Shown here piece after piece: positions 20,332 to 28,883 of a stretch of DNA of 64,000 nt. The stretch covers positions 62,001 through 126,000 of the forward strand of contig NZ_SZVS01000012.1 of assembly GCF_007670255.1 (NCBI RefSeq), given 5' to 3'. The notes beneath the pieces were generated by a model. That model ran no database searches, was not told the DNA's origin, and saw nothing but the letters and a program-made list of their open reading frames with translations. Position 1 is the first letter of the stretch; every line of letters begins with the position of its first letter. This stretch comes from Paenarthrobacter nicotinovorans (GTDB lineage Bacteria > Actinomycetota > Actinomycetes > Actinomycetales > Micrococcaceae). The position numbers and the translations under genes were made by a program.

Positions 20332-20946
20332 TTACTGGTAGCCGGGTCCCGCTACTACAACCAGTGGTTGCTGCACATCAGGGGTCTCCACGATCGACTG
20401 GATGCCCAGGAGCGCGCCCAAAGCCTCGGCGTTGGCTTTCTGCGTGGGAGCGTTGTAGAAGATCACGGACGTCTGCTGCGGAAGGCCTCCCCAGTTGGCT
20501 ACCGTGCTAAGAGTCCAGCCTCCGCCCTGCACCAGCCCGGCCACCCGGCCGGCCAGGCCGGCGGTGCCGGTTCCGTTGTACACAGCGACCGGAACGCTCT
20601 TATCCACCGGGGCGGTGGAGGGCGACGGCGTGGTCGACGGCGTCGGCTCGGTGCTGGCTTCGTTGGAGGCAGGCGGTGCGCTGCTCGAAGCGGAAGGTGC
20701 AGCCGAAGGCGACGTCGAGGTTTGCTGGGGTGCCGGCGTCGTGACGCTTGATGACGCACTGGGGGCGACAATCCCGAGGTTCGGGAGGATAAGGAACGCC
20801 ACCAGGCCGAGTACCAAAGCCACGGCTCCGACGGTCAGGACAGGCCACAACGTGGGGCGCGCGGCGTCCTGGCTGTCGCGGTGAACGCCCTGCCGGGAGG
20901 TGTTCTGTGGGACCTGGTCGAATTCGTCCCTGGCATATTTGGTCAT
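20332..20946 (-). CDS. LytR C-terminal domain protein, membrane anchored
   Basis: A 204-residue protein: short cytoplasmic N-terminus, one transmembrane helix (about residues 34-56), a Ser/Pro/Thr/Ala-rich extracytoplasmic linker (about 60-115), and a LytR_C domain (about 118-200, starting VPVAVYNGTGTAGLAG). The domain is associated with cell-envelope proteins; its biochemical role is unclear. Start ATG at 20946 was preferred over upstream in-frame codons because it gives the usual MTKYARDEFD beginning. It follows the DUF3263 gene by 49 bases, a pairing also seen near groEL2 in mycobacteria (recalled). Confidence 0.88.
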   Translation of the reverse strand: MTKYARDEFDQVPQNTSRQGVHRDSQDAARPTLWPVLTVGAVALVLGLVAFLILPNLGIVAPSASSSVTTPAPQQTSTSPSAAPSASSSAPPASNEASTEPTPSTTPSPSTAPVDKSVPVAVYNGTGTAGLAGRVAGLVQGGGWTLSTVANWGGLPQQTSVIFYNAPTQKANAEALGALLGIQSIVETPDVQQPLVVVAGPGYQ

Positions 20947-20995
20947 GGTGAAGCGTTGTCCTTGCTGGTTGCTGCTGACGGATCGCACCTGCGAA

Positions 20996-21331
20996 TTACG
21001 CGTCCGACCCCAAGCGCCGCGCTGTCCGCGCCCGCTGGCGGGACGTACGTAGTCTACGCAATCTCTTCACGAGCATGGGATCGTGGGCCAACGCGTCCTC
21101 GGTGTCGATCAGCGCGTTCAGGATCTGGTAGTAGTGGGTGGCGGAGAGATCGAAGAGCTCCCTGATGGCCTGCTCCTTGGCGCCGGCGTACTTCCACCAC
21201 TGCCGTTCAAGCGCCAACATCTGCTGGTCCCGCTCACTCAGCGGCGAGTCGCTCCGGGTATCGGCCGCGAGGTCTTCCAAGGCCAATCCGTCAGCCTGCG
21301 GCGCCATTGGTTCCGGTGCTGGTTCTGCCAC
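20996..21331 (-). CDS. DUF3263 domain-containing protein
   Basis: A 111-residue protein whose core, LSERDQQMLALERQWWKYAGAKE-like followed by LFDLSATHYYQILNALID, is the DUF3263 signature; it resembles a small helix-turn-helix. The GTG start at 21331 follows AAGGAGTGTGCC, a strong ribosome-binding site. The C-terminus is Arg-rich. Likely a DNA-binding regulator of envelope genes, by resemblance only. Confidence 0.88.
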   Translation of the reverse strand: MAEPAPEPMAPQADGLALEDLAADTRSDSPLSERDQQMLALERQWWKYAGAKEQAIRELFDLSATHYYQILNALIDTEDALAHDPMLVKRLRRLRTSRQRARTARRLGSDA

Positions 21332-21440
21332 GGCACACTCCTTCGACGCTTGTTGGGGGAAAATGTCCTACCCCTATGTTACGGGCGAATAACATCGCTG
21401 TCATTCGCTCCACCCCCGCCACGCGGGAGACAATGGCCGG

Positions 21441-22208
21441 GTGACTGGCGAGGATGCTCTCTTTGATCTTGAACCTGCCGGCGAGGCTGATCCTGGCTTT
21501 GCCACGCTGATTGACCGCCCCCTTGAGGAGCTGATGGCTCCCGACTGGGCCGAGGCGATGCGTCCTGTGGAAGGACACCTCCGCGATGCGTTGGCGTACG
21601 TCGCGCGTCGGGCCGGGGACGGAAAACACGTCCTCCCCGCCTCGGAAAACGTGCTCCGCGCTTTTCGCCAACCGCTGGCCGAGGTCAAGGTACTGCTCCT
21701 GGGCCAGGACCCCTACCCTACGCCAGGGCACGCAGTGGGGCTCTCCTTCTCCGTCTCCCGCCAAACCCGCCCCATCCCCCGCAGCCTGGCCAACATCTAT
21801 CGCGAGCTCCACGACGACCTCGGCCTCCCGCCCCGCGTCCACGGAGACCTCAGCGCGTGGACAGAGCAAGGCGTCCTGCTGCTGAACCGTGTGCTCACCG
21901 TGGAGGCCCGCGACGCCGGCGCCCACCGCGGCAAAGGATGGGAGGCCATTACGACGGCGGCAGTCACCGCCGTCGTCAACCGTACGGATGGTGCGGGGCG
22001 CCGGAAGCCGCTGGTCGCGATCCTGTGGGGCAAGGATGCCGAGGGGGTCGCGCCGCTGCTGGGGGACGCGCCGTCGATCGTTTCAGTGCACCCCAGCCCG
22101 TTGTCGGCATCAAGGGGCTTCTTTGGGTCCAAGCCGTTCAGCCGGACCAACGAACTGCTGGCCGGGCAGGGCGCGGAGCCCGTGGACTGGGAACTCCCGG
22201 TCCTGTAG
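21441..22208 (+). CDS. ung: Uracil-DNA glycosylase
   Basis: Family 1 enzyme that removes uracil from DNA at the start of base-excision repair. The water-activating motif [13 protein letters not shown] (Asp90) and the DNA-intercalation motif [13 protein letters not shown] are intact, as is [10 protein letters not shown]. At 255 residues it is a normal full length. Start is GTG 21441. Two copies of a 32-bp-period repeat follow the stop. Confidence 0.95.
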   Translation: MTGEDALFDLEPAGEADPGFATLIDRPLEELMAPDWAEAMRPVEGHLRDALAYVARRAGDGKHVLPASENVLRAFRQPLAEVKVLLLGQDPYPTPGHAVGLSFSVSRQTRPIPRSLANIYRELHDDLGLPPRVHGDLSAWTEQGVLLLNRVLTVEARDAGAHRGKGWEAITTAAVTAVVNRTDGAGRRKPLVAILWGKDAEGVAPLLGDAPSIVSVHPSPLSASRGFFGSKPFSRTNELLAGQGAEPVDWELPVL

Positions 22209-22210
22209 AG

Positions 22211-22275
22211 CCCAACCCTCGCTCACATCCCACCGGCTTGCCGCCAACCCTCGCTCACATCCCACCGGAACCTGA
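22211..22275. repeat. 32-bp-period repeat, two copies (minus orientation)
   Basis: CCAACCCTCGCTCACATCCCACCGG-type units recur with CTCACATCCCACCGG at 22222 and 22254, exactly 32 bases apart. The same motif in the opposite orientation and with the same period occurs at 50021 and 50053. Confidence 0.85.
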
Positions 22276-22354
22276 CCGAGCGTCGCGCTCAAACGCAGGG
22301 AACGTGAGAGAGGGTGTGTAACCTTCGACGCATACCCATCAAGCACCCAGCCAA

Positions 22355-22373
22355 TTAGCTTAGGCTTGCCTAT
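22355..22373 (+). promoter_or_regulatory. IdeR/DtxR iron box on the siderophore-interacting protein promoter
   Basis: The 19 bases TTAGCTTAGGCTTGCCTAT match 15 of 19 positions of the DtxR/IdeR consensus. The box ends at the base before the ATG. Its TAGGCT (22361-22366) also reads as a -10 element placed so that transcription would begin at about the start codon, a leaderless mRNA. Confidence 0.85.
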
Positions 22374-23213
22374 ATGACCGCTCTTCCTGTCACATCGTCC
22401 GCCACACGCAATACCCGCCCGCAGGTCAACCTGACCGTCCTGCGGAGTGAACGGCTTTCGCCGCACATGGTGCGGATCGTGGCCGGCGGACCGGGGTTCA
22501 GCGACTACGCAAACAACGACTACGTGGACCGGTACGTCAAGATCGTTTTTCCGCAGGACGGCGTGGAATACGAGCAGCCGCTTGATCTCTGGACCATCCG
22601 CGAAACCATGCCGCGCGAACAATGGCCGCACACCCGGACCTACACCATCCGGTGGGTGGACCTGGAGGCACAGGAGTTGGCCATCGACTTCGTGGTCCAT
22701 GGCGATGAAGGCCTCGCGGGACCCTGGGCCGCCGCAGCAAAGCCCGGAGATTCCCTGATCTTCACCGGCCCTGGCGGCGGCTACAGCCCCTCCCCCGACG
22801 CGGACTGGTACCTTTTCGCGGGAGATGACGCTGCAATTCCCGCCATCGCCGCCTGCGTTGAAGCCCTCTCCCCCGAGGCCCGGGGACATGTCTATCTCGA
22901 AGTGGATAACGAGGCCGATGCCCTCGCGATCTCAGCCCCGGAGGGAGTCGAGATCCATTGGCTGTTGCGCAAAGGCACACCGGCCGGGTCAAGCGACCTT
23001 CTCCTTGAAGCCCTGCGTGGCACCGAGTGGCTGCCCGGGCGGGTGGATGTCTTCGCCCATGGTGAGCGCGGATACATGAAGGGTCTCCGGGAGATCTTCT
23101 TTGTCCAGCGCGGACTCGAACGTTCGCAGGTTTCGTTATCCGGGTATTGGGCCCAGGGCCGTGTGGAGGAAGTCTTCCAGGCAGAAAAGAAACTCCCTGT
23201 CGGCCAGATCTAG
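22374..23213 (+). CDS. Siderophore-interacting protein (ferric-siderophore reductase, SIP family)
   Basis: A 279-residue FAD-binding protein of the ViuB/YqjH type that releases iron from imported siderophores in the cytoplasm. It has an N-terminal FAD barrel with RTYTIRWVD (the R-x-Y-(T/S) flavin motif) and a C-terminal NAD(P)H-binding region with FAGDDAAIPAI and a GYWAQGR-type end. No Shine-Dalgarno precedes ATG 22374, and an iron box abuts it, so expression is expected under iron starvation. Confidence 0.93.
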   Translation: MTALPVTSSATRNTRPQVNLTVLRSERLSPHMVRIVAGGPGFSDYANNDYVDRYVKIVFPQDGVEYEQPLDLWTIRETMPREQWPHTRTYTIRWVDLEAQELAIDFVVHGDEGLAGPWAAAAKPGDSLIFTGPGGGYSPSPDADWYLFAGDDAAIPAIAACVEALSPEARGHVYLEVDNEADALAISAPEGVEIHWLLRKGTPAGSSDLLLEALRGTEWLPGRVDVFAHGERGYMKGLREIFFVQRGLERSQVSLSGYWAQGRVEEVFQAEKKLPVGQI

Positions 23214-23229
23214 ACGAGTGGGAGGGGTC

Positions 23230-24717
23230 TTAGCGTCGGCGAACCCTTCGGCGTTCGTTGCTGGACAGGCCCTTCGTCAGTGGCCGCGCAAGGTTGTCGC
23301 CGAGCACGATTCCAGCCGCAACACCGAGCACGATCGCTCCTGCGTTGAGCATGCCGCCCGCGCCGAGCAGAATGTCTCCGCCTTCGACGGTCAAGGCATA
23401 CATCGAGCGGAAAATCGTCAGCCCAGGAAGCAGGATCAACGCCGCCGGCACGGCTACCACCAGCTGGGGAGCACCCAGCTTCAGCGCAACTACCCGGGCC
23501 AACAGGCCAATGACGACGGCGGCGACGGCGGGCGACAGACGGTCGCCAAGGCCAGCTTGGCCGACCCCCCACAAAACGAAGAAGCCCACTAACCCCACTG
23601 CCGCCGTCGGAAGCAGCAACCGCATTTGGGTCTGTTCGGTGACGCCAATCGCGACCACCGCGATGGCTATCAGGATGGCTTGGCCCCACAACGGGTAGGC
23701 GTCGGGGAAAGTCTGCGTGACGTCCAGGACCGTGCTGCCCATAAGTGTTCCGACCACGACGGCGACGCCGATGCCCGCGACTATCGCGCCGAAGGTCAGC
23801 AGCGTGGAAAGGAACCGGCCTGCGGCGGTCACAGGGAAGCCGTTGATCGCATCCTGGACCGATGACACCAGGCGGCCAGTCGGAAGCAGCAGCAGGATCC
23901 CGCCCGCCACCACAATGGATGGCGCTATTTCCACCCCCGCCCAGCGAAGCATCAGGGCAACAAAGGTGACGAAGAAGGCGCAGGCCATGGTGTTGAAGAA
24001 GTCGGCAGTGCGCCATCTTGCGAGCTGACGCGAGAGCAGGCTGATGACGATGTTGGACGCAAAGGCCACCGCCGAGGCGCCAATTCCCCCACCCAGCACG
24101 CCAACGAAGACCGCGGCAAAAATACCGAATGCAATCGTGACCATCCACCGTGGGAAGGGTTTTGCACTGCGGATGATGTCGTTAAGCCTGCGGACGGCTT
24201 CGTCGCGCCCCACTCCCCCGGCCACAATGTCCGTGACCAGTTGATGGACCTGTGCCAAACCTGCGTAGTTGTTGGTCCAGGAACGCACCACACGAAGCAG
24301 GGTGATGGGGGTTTGGTCCTTGGGAGCGTAGTTGATGGCCACCGACTGGTTGGTGATGTCCACTTCCACGTTCTTCAAGCCGAGCGCAGCGGTGACAGCG
24401 ATCATGCTCGTCTCGACTTCCAAGGCACCTGCACCGTACCGGAACATGACCTCGGCCAAATGCAGCGCGAAGTCGATGGTTTTCCGGGCCGAGGCATCAA
24501 CGCCCACCACTTGGATGGTGGGGTTGGCGTAGGGACTTCCCGCAAGCCGGTCCACGATATTCATGGGGGCCGTGGGCGGGCTGTCACCCTGCACCAGGCG
24601 CATGAGCATGCGTTTGGCGTTGACGTTCTGCCGTACCTGCGACGGACGCAATGGTTGAGTCTTCGGCAACCCGTCGGTGTGGGGCCTGTTGCCGGCCCCA
24701 TCGGGGCGTTCAGTCAC
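23230..24717 (-). CDS. thrE: Threonine/serine exporter ThrE
   Basis: A 495-residue exporter of threonine and serine. The N-terminal half holds a soluble domain (about 60-190) conserved in ThrE, followed by about ten membrane helices; both ThrE halves are in one chain as in Corynebacterium. GTG at 24717 was chosen because AGGAGGAGCACCGC lies directly upstream; the frame opens further upstream. Its stop is 16 bases from the convergent SIP gene. Fem-like genes precede it on the same strand. Confidence 0.92.
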   Translation of the reverse strand: MTERPDGAGNRPHTDGLPKTQPLRPSQVRQNVNAKRMLMRLVQGDSPPTAPMNIVDRLAGSPYANPTIQVVGVDASARKTIDFALHLAEVMFRYGAGALEVETSMIAVTAALGLKNVEVDITNQSVAINYAPKDQTPITLLRVVRSWTNNYAGLAQVHQLVTDIVAGGVGRDEAVRRLNDIIRSAKPFPRWMVTIAFGIFAAVFVGVLGGGIGASAVAFASNIVISLLSRQLARWRTADFFNTMACAFFVTFVALMLRWAGVEIAPSIVVAGGILLLLPTGRLVSSVQDAINGFPVTAAGRFLSTLLTFGAIVAGIGVAVVVGTLMGSTVLDVTQTFPDAYPLWGQAILIAIAVVAIGVTEQTQMRLLLPTAAVGLVGFFVLWGVGQAGLGDRLSPAVAAVVIGLLARVVALKLGAPQLVVAVPAALILLPGLTIFRSMYALTVEGGDILLGAGGMLNAGAIVLGVAAGIVLGDNLARPLTKGLSSNERRRVRRR

Positions 24718-24745
24718 GCGGTGCTCCTCCTGTGCCTTGTTGTGA

Positions 24746-26062
24746 TCAGCGGTTCCCCCGGAGTTTTCCAACTACCGGCAATTTCTCAAGTGGCAATCGT
24801 CCCAGTACTGTCTGGGCGGCCCCTGCGAGCTTCCTGGCCACGCGGTACGCCGTGTACTTCACAGGGCTGACAGGAGCAACGAAGTCACCCAGCAACTGAA
24901 CTACTTCGCCGCCGAAGCCCTTCTTGAATTCGTATCCGCCGTGACCGGTCTCGTCCTGGCCCTGGATTCCGAAGGTTCCGTAGAAGTTGTAGCGGGAGTA
25001 GCCGTTGTTCAGCGCGTGCAGCATCATGCCCCAGTAGAGGGACGTTGCGCCGTTGAAGTAGATGTAGTCCTGGACCGTGCCGCCGATTACGCAGGTGAGT
25101 TCGTCGCCGGAGCAGGCAAAGTGGATGGCAGCGACTGTTGCCACGCCAACGGAGTCCGGGAAGCGTTCAATATCCTTGAGGCTGCGCTCATAGCTGTCCA
25201 CAAGGTCCTGAACCACTTTGACGCGGTTGGCTTTCTTCTTGCTGCGGGTTTCCTCGACCTCACGCTTGAGGTCGGCCAGTGTCTTGGACTCCGCTTCGAG
25301 GCGCTCGGTGATCGATGCCCGGTACTCGGGGATGTTGATCTTGGCCATCATGAGTTTGGTGAACTCATCGGAGGTGTTGCGGAGCAGTTGCTCGTAGTAC
25401 CCGCGTTCGCGGTAGGTGAAGCCCTTTTCGTCACCGGCCGTCTTGAGCGCGTTGTAGAAATCGTCCAGCGTTTCCAGCGTGGCCTGCTCCAGGTAGACGC
25501 CGTTCTTCTCCGCTTTTCGGATGGCCTTGCGGGTGCGGTAGTTCATGCCCATGATGAGCTCTTCGGCATCCGCGACCCCGTCCAGGGTCTTGATGAACAT
25601 CCAGTTGATGTTCGCGAAGTTCATATCGAAACCCTGGTGCTGGAAGCCGAGTCCTTCGAGTTCCTTCAACAGCGGTCGGTTGTCTTCGATCTCCGGGTGC
25701 TCAGCACCGTCCTCGTCACGAGCAATGTATTTGACGTTGGGCGAGATGCGCAGCTCCGCCGCCTTTTTCGCTGCGACGTGCTTCTTCAACTGCTCGACGA
25801 CGAAGCGAACCACTGCGGGGTCGCTGTAGTCCATCAGTGGTCCCTTGGCACAGTCGGCGGTTTTGTAGCCAACGCGGTTGGACGTGTAAGTCAGCTTGCC
25901 CGCTGCAATGAGGCTCCCCCCGCGGGTCACGCCAAAGAGCTCGACCTCCTGCCCGCGGGCTCGCTGGAAACGCGTCAGGTCCATGGACTGGATGAAGCTG
26001 CCCTGCGGGTGTCCCTTGGCGAACGTCTCGAAATCAGCGTCGCTGAGAATCACGAATTCCAT
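24746..26062 (-). CDS. FemX/FemAB-type peptidoglycan bridge aminoacyltransferase
   Basis: Cytoplasmic GNAT-fold enzyme that adds amino acids from aminoacyl-tRNA to lipid II to build interpeptide bridges. It has the FemAB N-terminus GSFIQSMDLTRFQRARG, the substrate-pocket stretch MNYRTRKAIRKAEKNGV, a coiled-coil arm (about residues 225-280, rich in E/K/R) and the C-terminal YWGMMLHALNNGYSRYNFYG. ATG 26062 gives a family-like start; an in-frame TTG at 26089 with GAGG upstream is also possible. The 28-base gap to thrE suggests co-transcription. Confidence 0.9.
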   Translation of the reverse strand: MEFVILSDADFETFAKGHPQGSFIQSMDLTRFQRARGQEVELFGVTRGGSLIAAGKLTYTSNRVGYKTADCAKGPLMDYSDPAVVRFVVEQLKKHVAAKKAAELRISPNVKYIARDEDGAEHPEIEDNRPLLKELEGLGFQHQGFDMNFANINWMFIKTLDGVADAEELIMGMNYRTRKAIRKAEKNGVYLEQATLETLDDFYNALKTAGDEKGFTYRERGYYEQLLRNTSDEFTKLMMAKINIPEYRASITERLEAESKTLADLKREVEETRSKKKANRVKVVQDLVDSYERSLKDIERFPDSVGVATVAAIHFACSGDELTCVIGGTVQDYIYFNGATSLYWGMMLHALNNGYSRYNFYGTFGIQGQDETGHGGYEFKKGFGGEVVQLLGDFVAPVSPVKYTAYRVARKLAGAAQTVLGRLPLEKLPVVGKLRGNR

Positions 26063-26173
26063 GTCGGTTCCAGCCTCGATCGGAGTCAAAGAAATTACCT
26101 CACCTAGATTAGATTTGCGCCCGTTGGTGGCCGGGGCGGGCCTGTTCGTTGGCTTGCTGGCTCGGGCTGCCTG

Positions 26174-27247
26174 TCAGTAGAACTGGCCCCCGGTACGCAT
26201 GGTTTCGAGCCTCCTGAACACTTTCTCCGCGCCCTTGAGCCACAGCTTGTACCGCACCGGGCCCAGCACGAGGTCATAGCAGCCCACAAAATCCGTGACG
26301 GTCTTGGTGAAACTGGTCTTGAACGATCCCAGTCCGTACAACGGATGGGACTTGTCCTTGATGCTTGCAGAAGGCGGTGTGCCGCAGAAGTCGTACTCCA
26401 CACACCCCAGCTCCTGCATGCGCTGGATCGCTGCCCATTGGACCAAATGCGAGTCACCATATTGCTTACGGTTCTGGGTGGAGCCGCCGTCTTTGTAAGT
26501 GGCCTTGGCCCCGTAGTTGATCACGAACGCACCGACGCTCGGTTGGCCGTCCTCGTAAACGAAAAAGAACTGCCCTTGGCCCCTGCTGCTGAATTCGCCC
26601 CAGAACGTGGCGTAGTACTCGTAGCTCCGCAGAGGCATGGCGCCTTTGGCATTGACCGTGTTCTGCATGAGGGCATAGAGCTTGCGGTAAGTGTCCTCGC
26701 CTGCTTCTTCCTGGATGACCTCGCAGCCCTCACGCTCCGCCCGGCGGACTGCGTTGCGGGCGCGGGATGAGATGCTCCGCAGGACCTCGTTGGCGGGGGC
26801 CGAGATGTCGAGTATGGCTGTGAAGTCGTTGGACTGGATGTTCGGGGCCTTCACCAGGCCAGCCGCCCTCAGTTGCCCAGTCACCTCAGGTGACTCCACG
26901 ACGTCGGGCTCTATCTTGATGGTGAAGACGTTCAACTTCTGCTCGCTCGCCAAAGTGGCGACGGCGTCCAGCATCGGCTTGATGTCGTCGACGGACCCGG
27001 CGTCGGGGCCCTTGATCAGGTACCAGAGCCGGCCGAGGACAGGGAACTTCTTTTCCAGCAAAAGGTTGTAGCTGGCGTAGTCGGCGGTCTCGACGACGAG
27101 CCGGCGGACCAGCCAGCCGTTGCCGTCCTTGACTGCCGCGTAGGCATCCGACTGCAGCATGTTGCCACCGTTCGGGTTGGCAGTGACGTGCTTGTCCCAG
27201 TTATCGATTTCCTCGGCAGTGGCAAAGCGGGCGGTAAATTCTCGCAA
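26174..27247 (-). CDS. Second FemAB-type aminoacyltransferase
   Basis: A paralogue of the downstream Fem gene but without its coiled-coil arm. Motifs include NPNGGNMLQS, SSRARNAVRRAEREGCEV and LVQWAAIQRMQELGCVEYDFCG, all typical of FemAB/MurM enzymes. Lack of the arm suggests a different acceptor. The start is uncertain: TTG 27247 yields a family-like LREFTARF beginning (357 residues); ATG 27301 would add 18 residues. Neither has a good Shine-Dalgarno. Two Fem enzymes agree with a multi-residue A3-alpha peptidoglycan bridge, known in Arthrobacter. Confidence 0.87.
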   Translation of the reverse strand: MREFTARFATAEEIDNWDKHVTANPNGGNMLQSDAYAAVKDGNGWLVRRLVVETADYASYNLLLEKKFPVLGRLWYLIKGPDAGSVDDIKPMLDAVATLASEQKLNVFTIKIEPDVVESPEVTGQLRAAGLVKAPNIQSNDFTAILDISAPANEVLRSISSRARNAVRRAEREGCEVIQEEAGEDTYRKLYALMQNTVNAKGAMPLRSYEYYATFWGEFSSRGQGQFFFVYEDGQPSVGAFVINYGAKATYKDGGSTQNRKQYGDSHLVQWAAIQRMQELGCVEYDFCGTPPSASIKDKSHPLYGLGSFKTSFTKTVTDFVGCYDLVLGPVRYKLWLKGAEKVFRRLETMRTGGQFY

Positions 27248-27423
27248 GGTGGCCGTGTCCAATCTCAGGGTTTTGGTGCAGTGTTCAAAGCAGGTGCGCA
27301 TGCGGACATGCAGCCCCAAGTCTATCGGTCATGGGAGGACGCGGCTCAGTGGCGCCGCGTGGACCGGCTCATGGAACGCCGTGATCTTCATTCCACAGGC
27401 GGGTCACGGTCCCGCTGCGCACC

Positions 27424-27975
27424 TCAGGATGTTGGCCGGGAACCCAACTGTTCATCAGCCATGTACGCGTTCAGCCGGTGATAGCCCTGGCCCAACATCC
27501 CCGGGTGAAATTCGCCCAACGGCAGAAGAGAAATGGCGATGTCTTCTGCCTCATCCGGGCTGGGATCGGCAGTGGGCTCACAGTCCAGGGCCAGGTAGAA
27601 GTGGACCCGGTTGCTTTGACTGTTCCAGTTGGCCCAGGAGTATCCGAGGCTGTGCAGCTCTCCGGCTTCGTATCCCGTTTCCTCGCGGAGTTCACGCCTG
27701 ACAGCATCATCGAAAGAACTGTCTTTCGGCTCCACGGCGCCTCCTGGCAACCCCTGCGCGACTATTCCTGCACCGTGGTGATACTCACGGATCAGCACCA
27801 CATTCCGGGCCCGATCCAGGGCAAAAACGGAAACCCATTCCGGGTTTTCCTGAACGTAATACGGTGCCACGACGACGCCGGATGGCGTCACACAGTCGTC
27901 GGCCCGCAAAGAAATCCATTTGTCCCTGACGATGACGCGACTATCTCTGACATTCCACGCGGTTTCGTCCCCCAC
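27424..27975 (-). CDS. Nudix hydrolase (ADP-ribose pyrophosphatase-like)
   Basis: A 183-residue Mg-dependent hydrolase of nucleoside diphosphate derivatives. The Nudix helix is seen as GGAVEPKD then RRELREETGYEAG; it is one residue longer than the strict G-x5-E-x7-REUXEEXGU pattern and has Asp where the first Glu is usual, but the REx2EExG core is intact. GYSWANWNSQSNRVHFYLA following it is typical of ADP-sugar Nudix enzymes. Start GTG 27975 follows GGGGAGGGGCC. Substrate unknown. Confidence 0.86.
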   Translation of the reverse strand: MGDETAWNVRDSRVIVRDKWISLRADDCVTPSGVVVAPYYVQENPEWVSVFALDRARNVVLIREYHHGAGIVAQGLPGGAVEPKDSSFDDAVRRELREETGYEAGELHSLGYSWANWNSQSNRVHFYLALDCEPTADPSPDEAEDIAISLLPLGEFHPGMLGQGYHRLNAYMADEQLGSRPTS

Positions 27976-28023
27976 GGCCCCTCCCCATCCTGACCCAAAG
28001 TCCCGGCTGATTCCTCGAGCATC

Positions 28024-28845
28024 CTACAACCGGATCTGCTCCATACTCTCCAGCCGAATCGCCTTTGGGGCCTTACCCAGCTCGCGCTGGCCGCTGGCAA
28101 GCCGGTCGGCGTTCGTGAGGCGGTTGAGGCTCAGCCCAGTGAGGTCTGCGATTTCTCCGATGGGAACCTGGAACGTCCGGAAGGGACCGAGCGGGGGTGG
28201 TTCGCCGTCGAGCAACCGCTCGGTGATGGCTTTTTTGAGCTCTACTTTGCCGAGCAACGGCGACTGGTCAAGGATGAAGCCGGCAGCTCCCAGTTTCGCG
28301 TCGTTGGTCCACACGGCGATCTTCCAGAACTTCCTCGGCACCTGGACGCCACGGTAGGGAGGGTCGTCATCCAGGAGGACCGGCCCGGTGAAGACACTGA
28401 GCTTGGCATCGAAGGTGTCGGCGTGCTCCAGGACGTGGTCCTCCAACCCGACCCAGAGTTCCTTGCCTTGGTTGAAGTCATCAACCTGTGGGGCCGCGTT
28501 CGTGAAGACAAAGGTGTCCTGGTTGGCCTTCTTTGCCGTCGCTTGATCCCCCCAGACCGGGTCCAGACGCCGAACCAGATGCCCACGATCGAAGGCGTTG
28601 TTCTTGTAAACGTCGGGGCCTGCCTGCTGCTCCTTGGGAACCCGATCGTCAAAGTGCCAGGTTCCCTCGCGTGCCAGGGGGTTCAGTTCGCTGCCGCTGA
28701 TGTTGACGCCCACGATCGCTGCAAGCTTCCGGGCTGCCCGAAAACGTACGGAGAAGTGGGTGTAATCCAACAGAATCGTCGTTGCCGACGGACTGGGCAG
28801 CTCGACGCGTGCCCGCAAGAAATCCCTGTCATATCCCCCGCTCAT
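28024..28845 (-). CDS. DNA/RNA non-specific endonuclease (beta-beta-alpha metal)
   Basis: A 273-residue member of the Serratia nuclease/NUC1 family. The catalytic DRGHL motif (His89) and the metal-binding FTNAAPQ (Asn116) are in the expected order and spacing. It has no signal peptide or membrane segment, unlike secreted family members, so it appears cytoplasmic. No immunity-like gene is adjacent. Start is ATG 28845. Enzyme class is secure; biological role (defence, salvage or toxin) is open. Confidence 0.9.
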   Translation of the reverse strand: MSGGYDRDFLRARVELPSPSATTILLDYTHFSVRFRAARKLAAIVGVNISGSELNPLAREGTWHFDDRVPKEQQAGPDVYKNNAFDRGHLVRRLDPVWGDQATAKKANQDTFVFTNAAPQVDDFNQGKELWVGLEDHVLEHADTFDAKLSVFTGPVLLDDDPPYRGVQVPRKFWKIAVWTNDAKLGAAGFILDQSPLLGKVELKKAITERLLDGEPPPLGPFRTFQVPIGEIADLTGLSLNRLTNADRLASGQRELGKAPKAIRLESMEQIRL

Positions 28846-28883
28846 GGATACAGCATGGCACTAGGGACTGACAGCGAACAGAG

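Noticed and set aside
22211..22275. CRISPR-like array
   Set aside because: Only two units with a 32-bp period and no distinct spacers or cas genes; it is a small dispersed repeat.
27302..27423. Possible small gene between the Fem-like and Nudix genes
   Set aside because: A plus-strand frame starting MQPQVYRSWEDAAQ exists but runs into the Nudix gene antisense and has no start signals.
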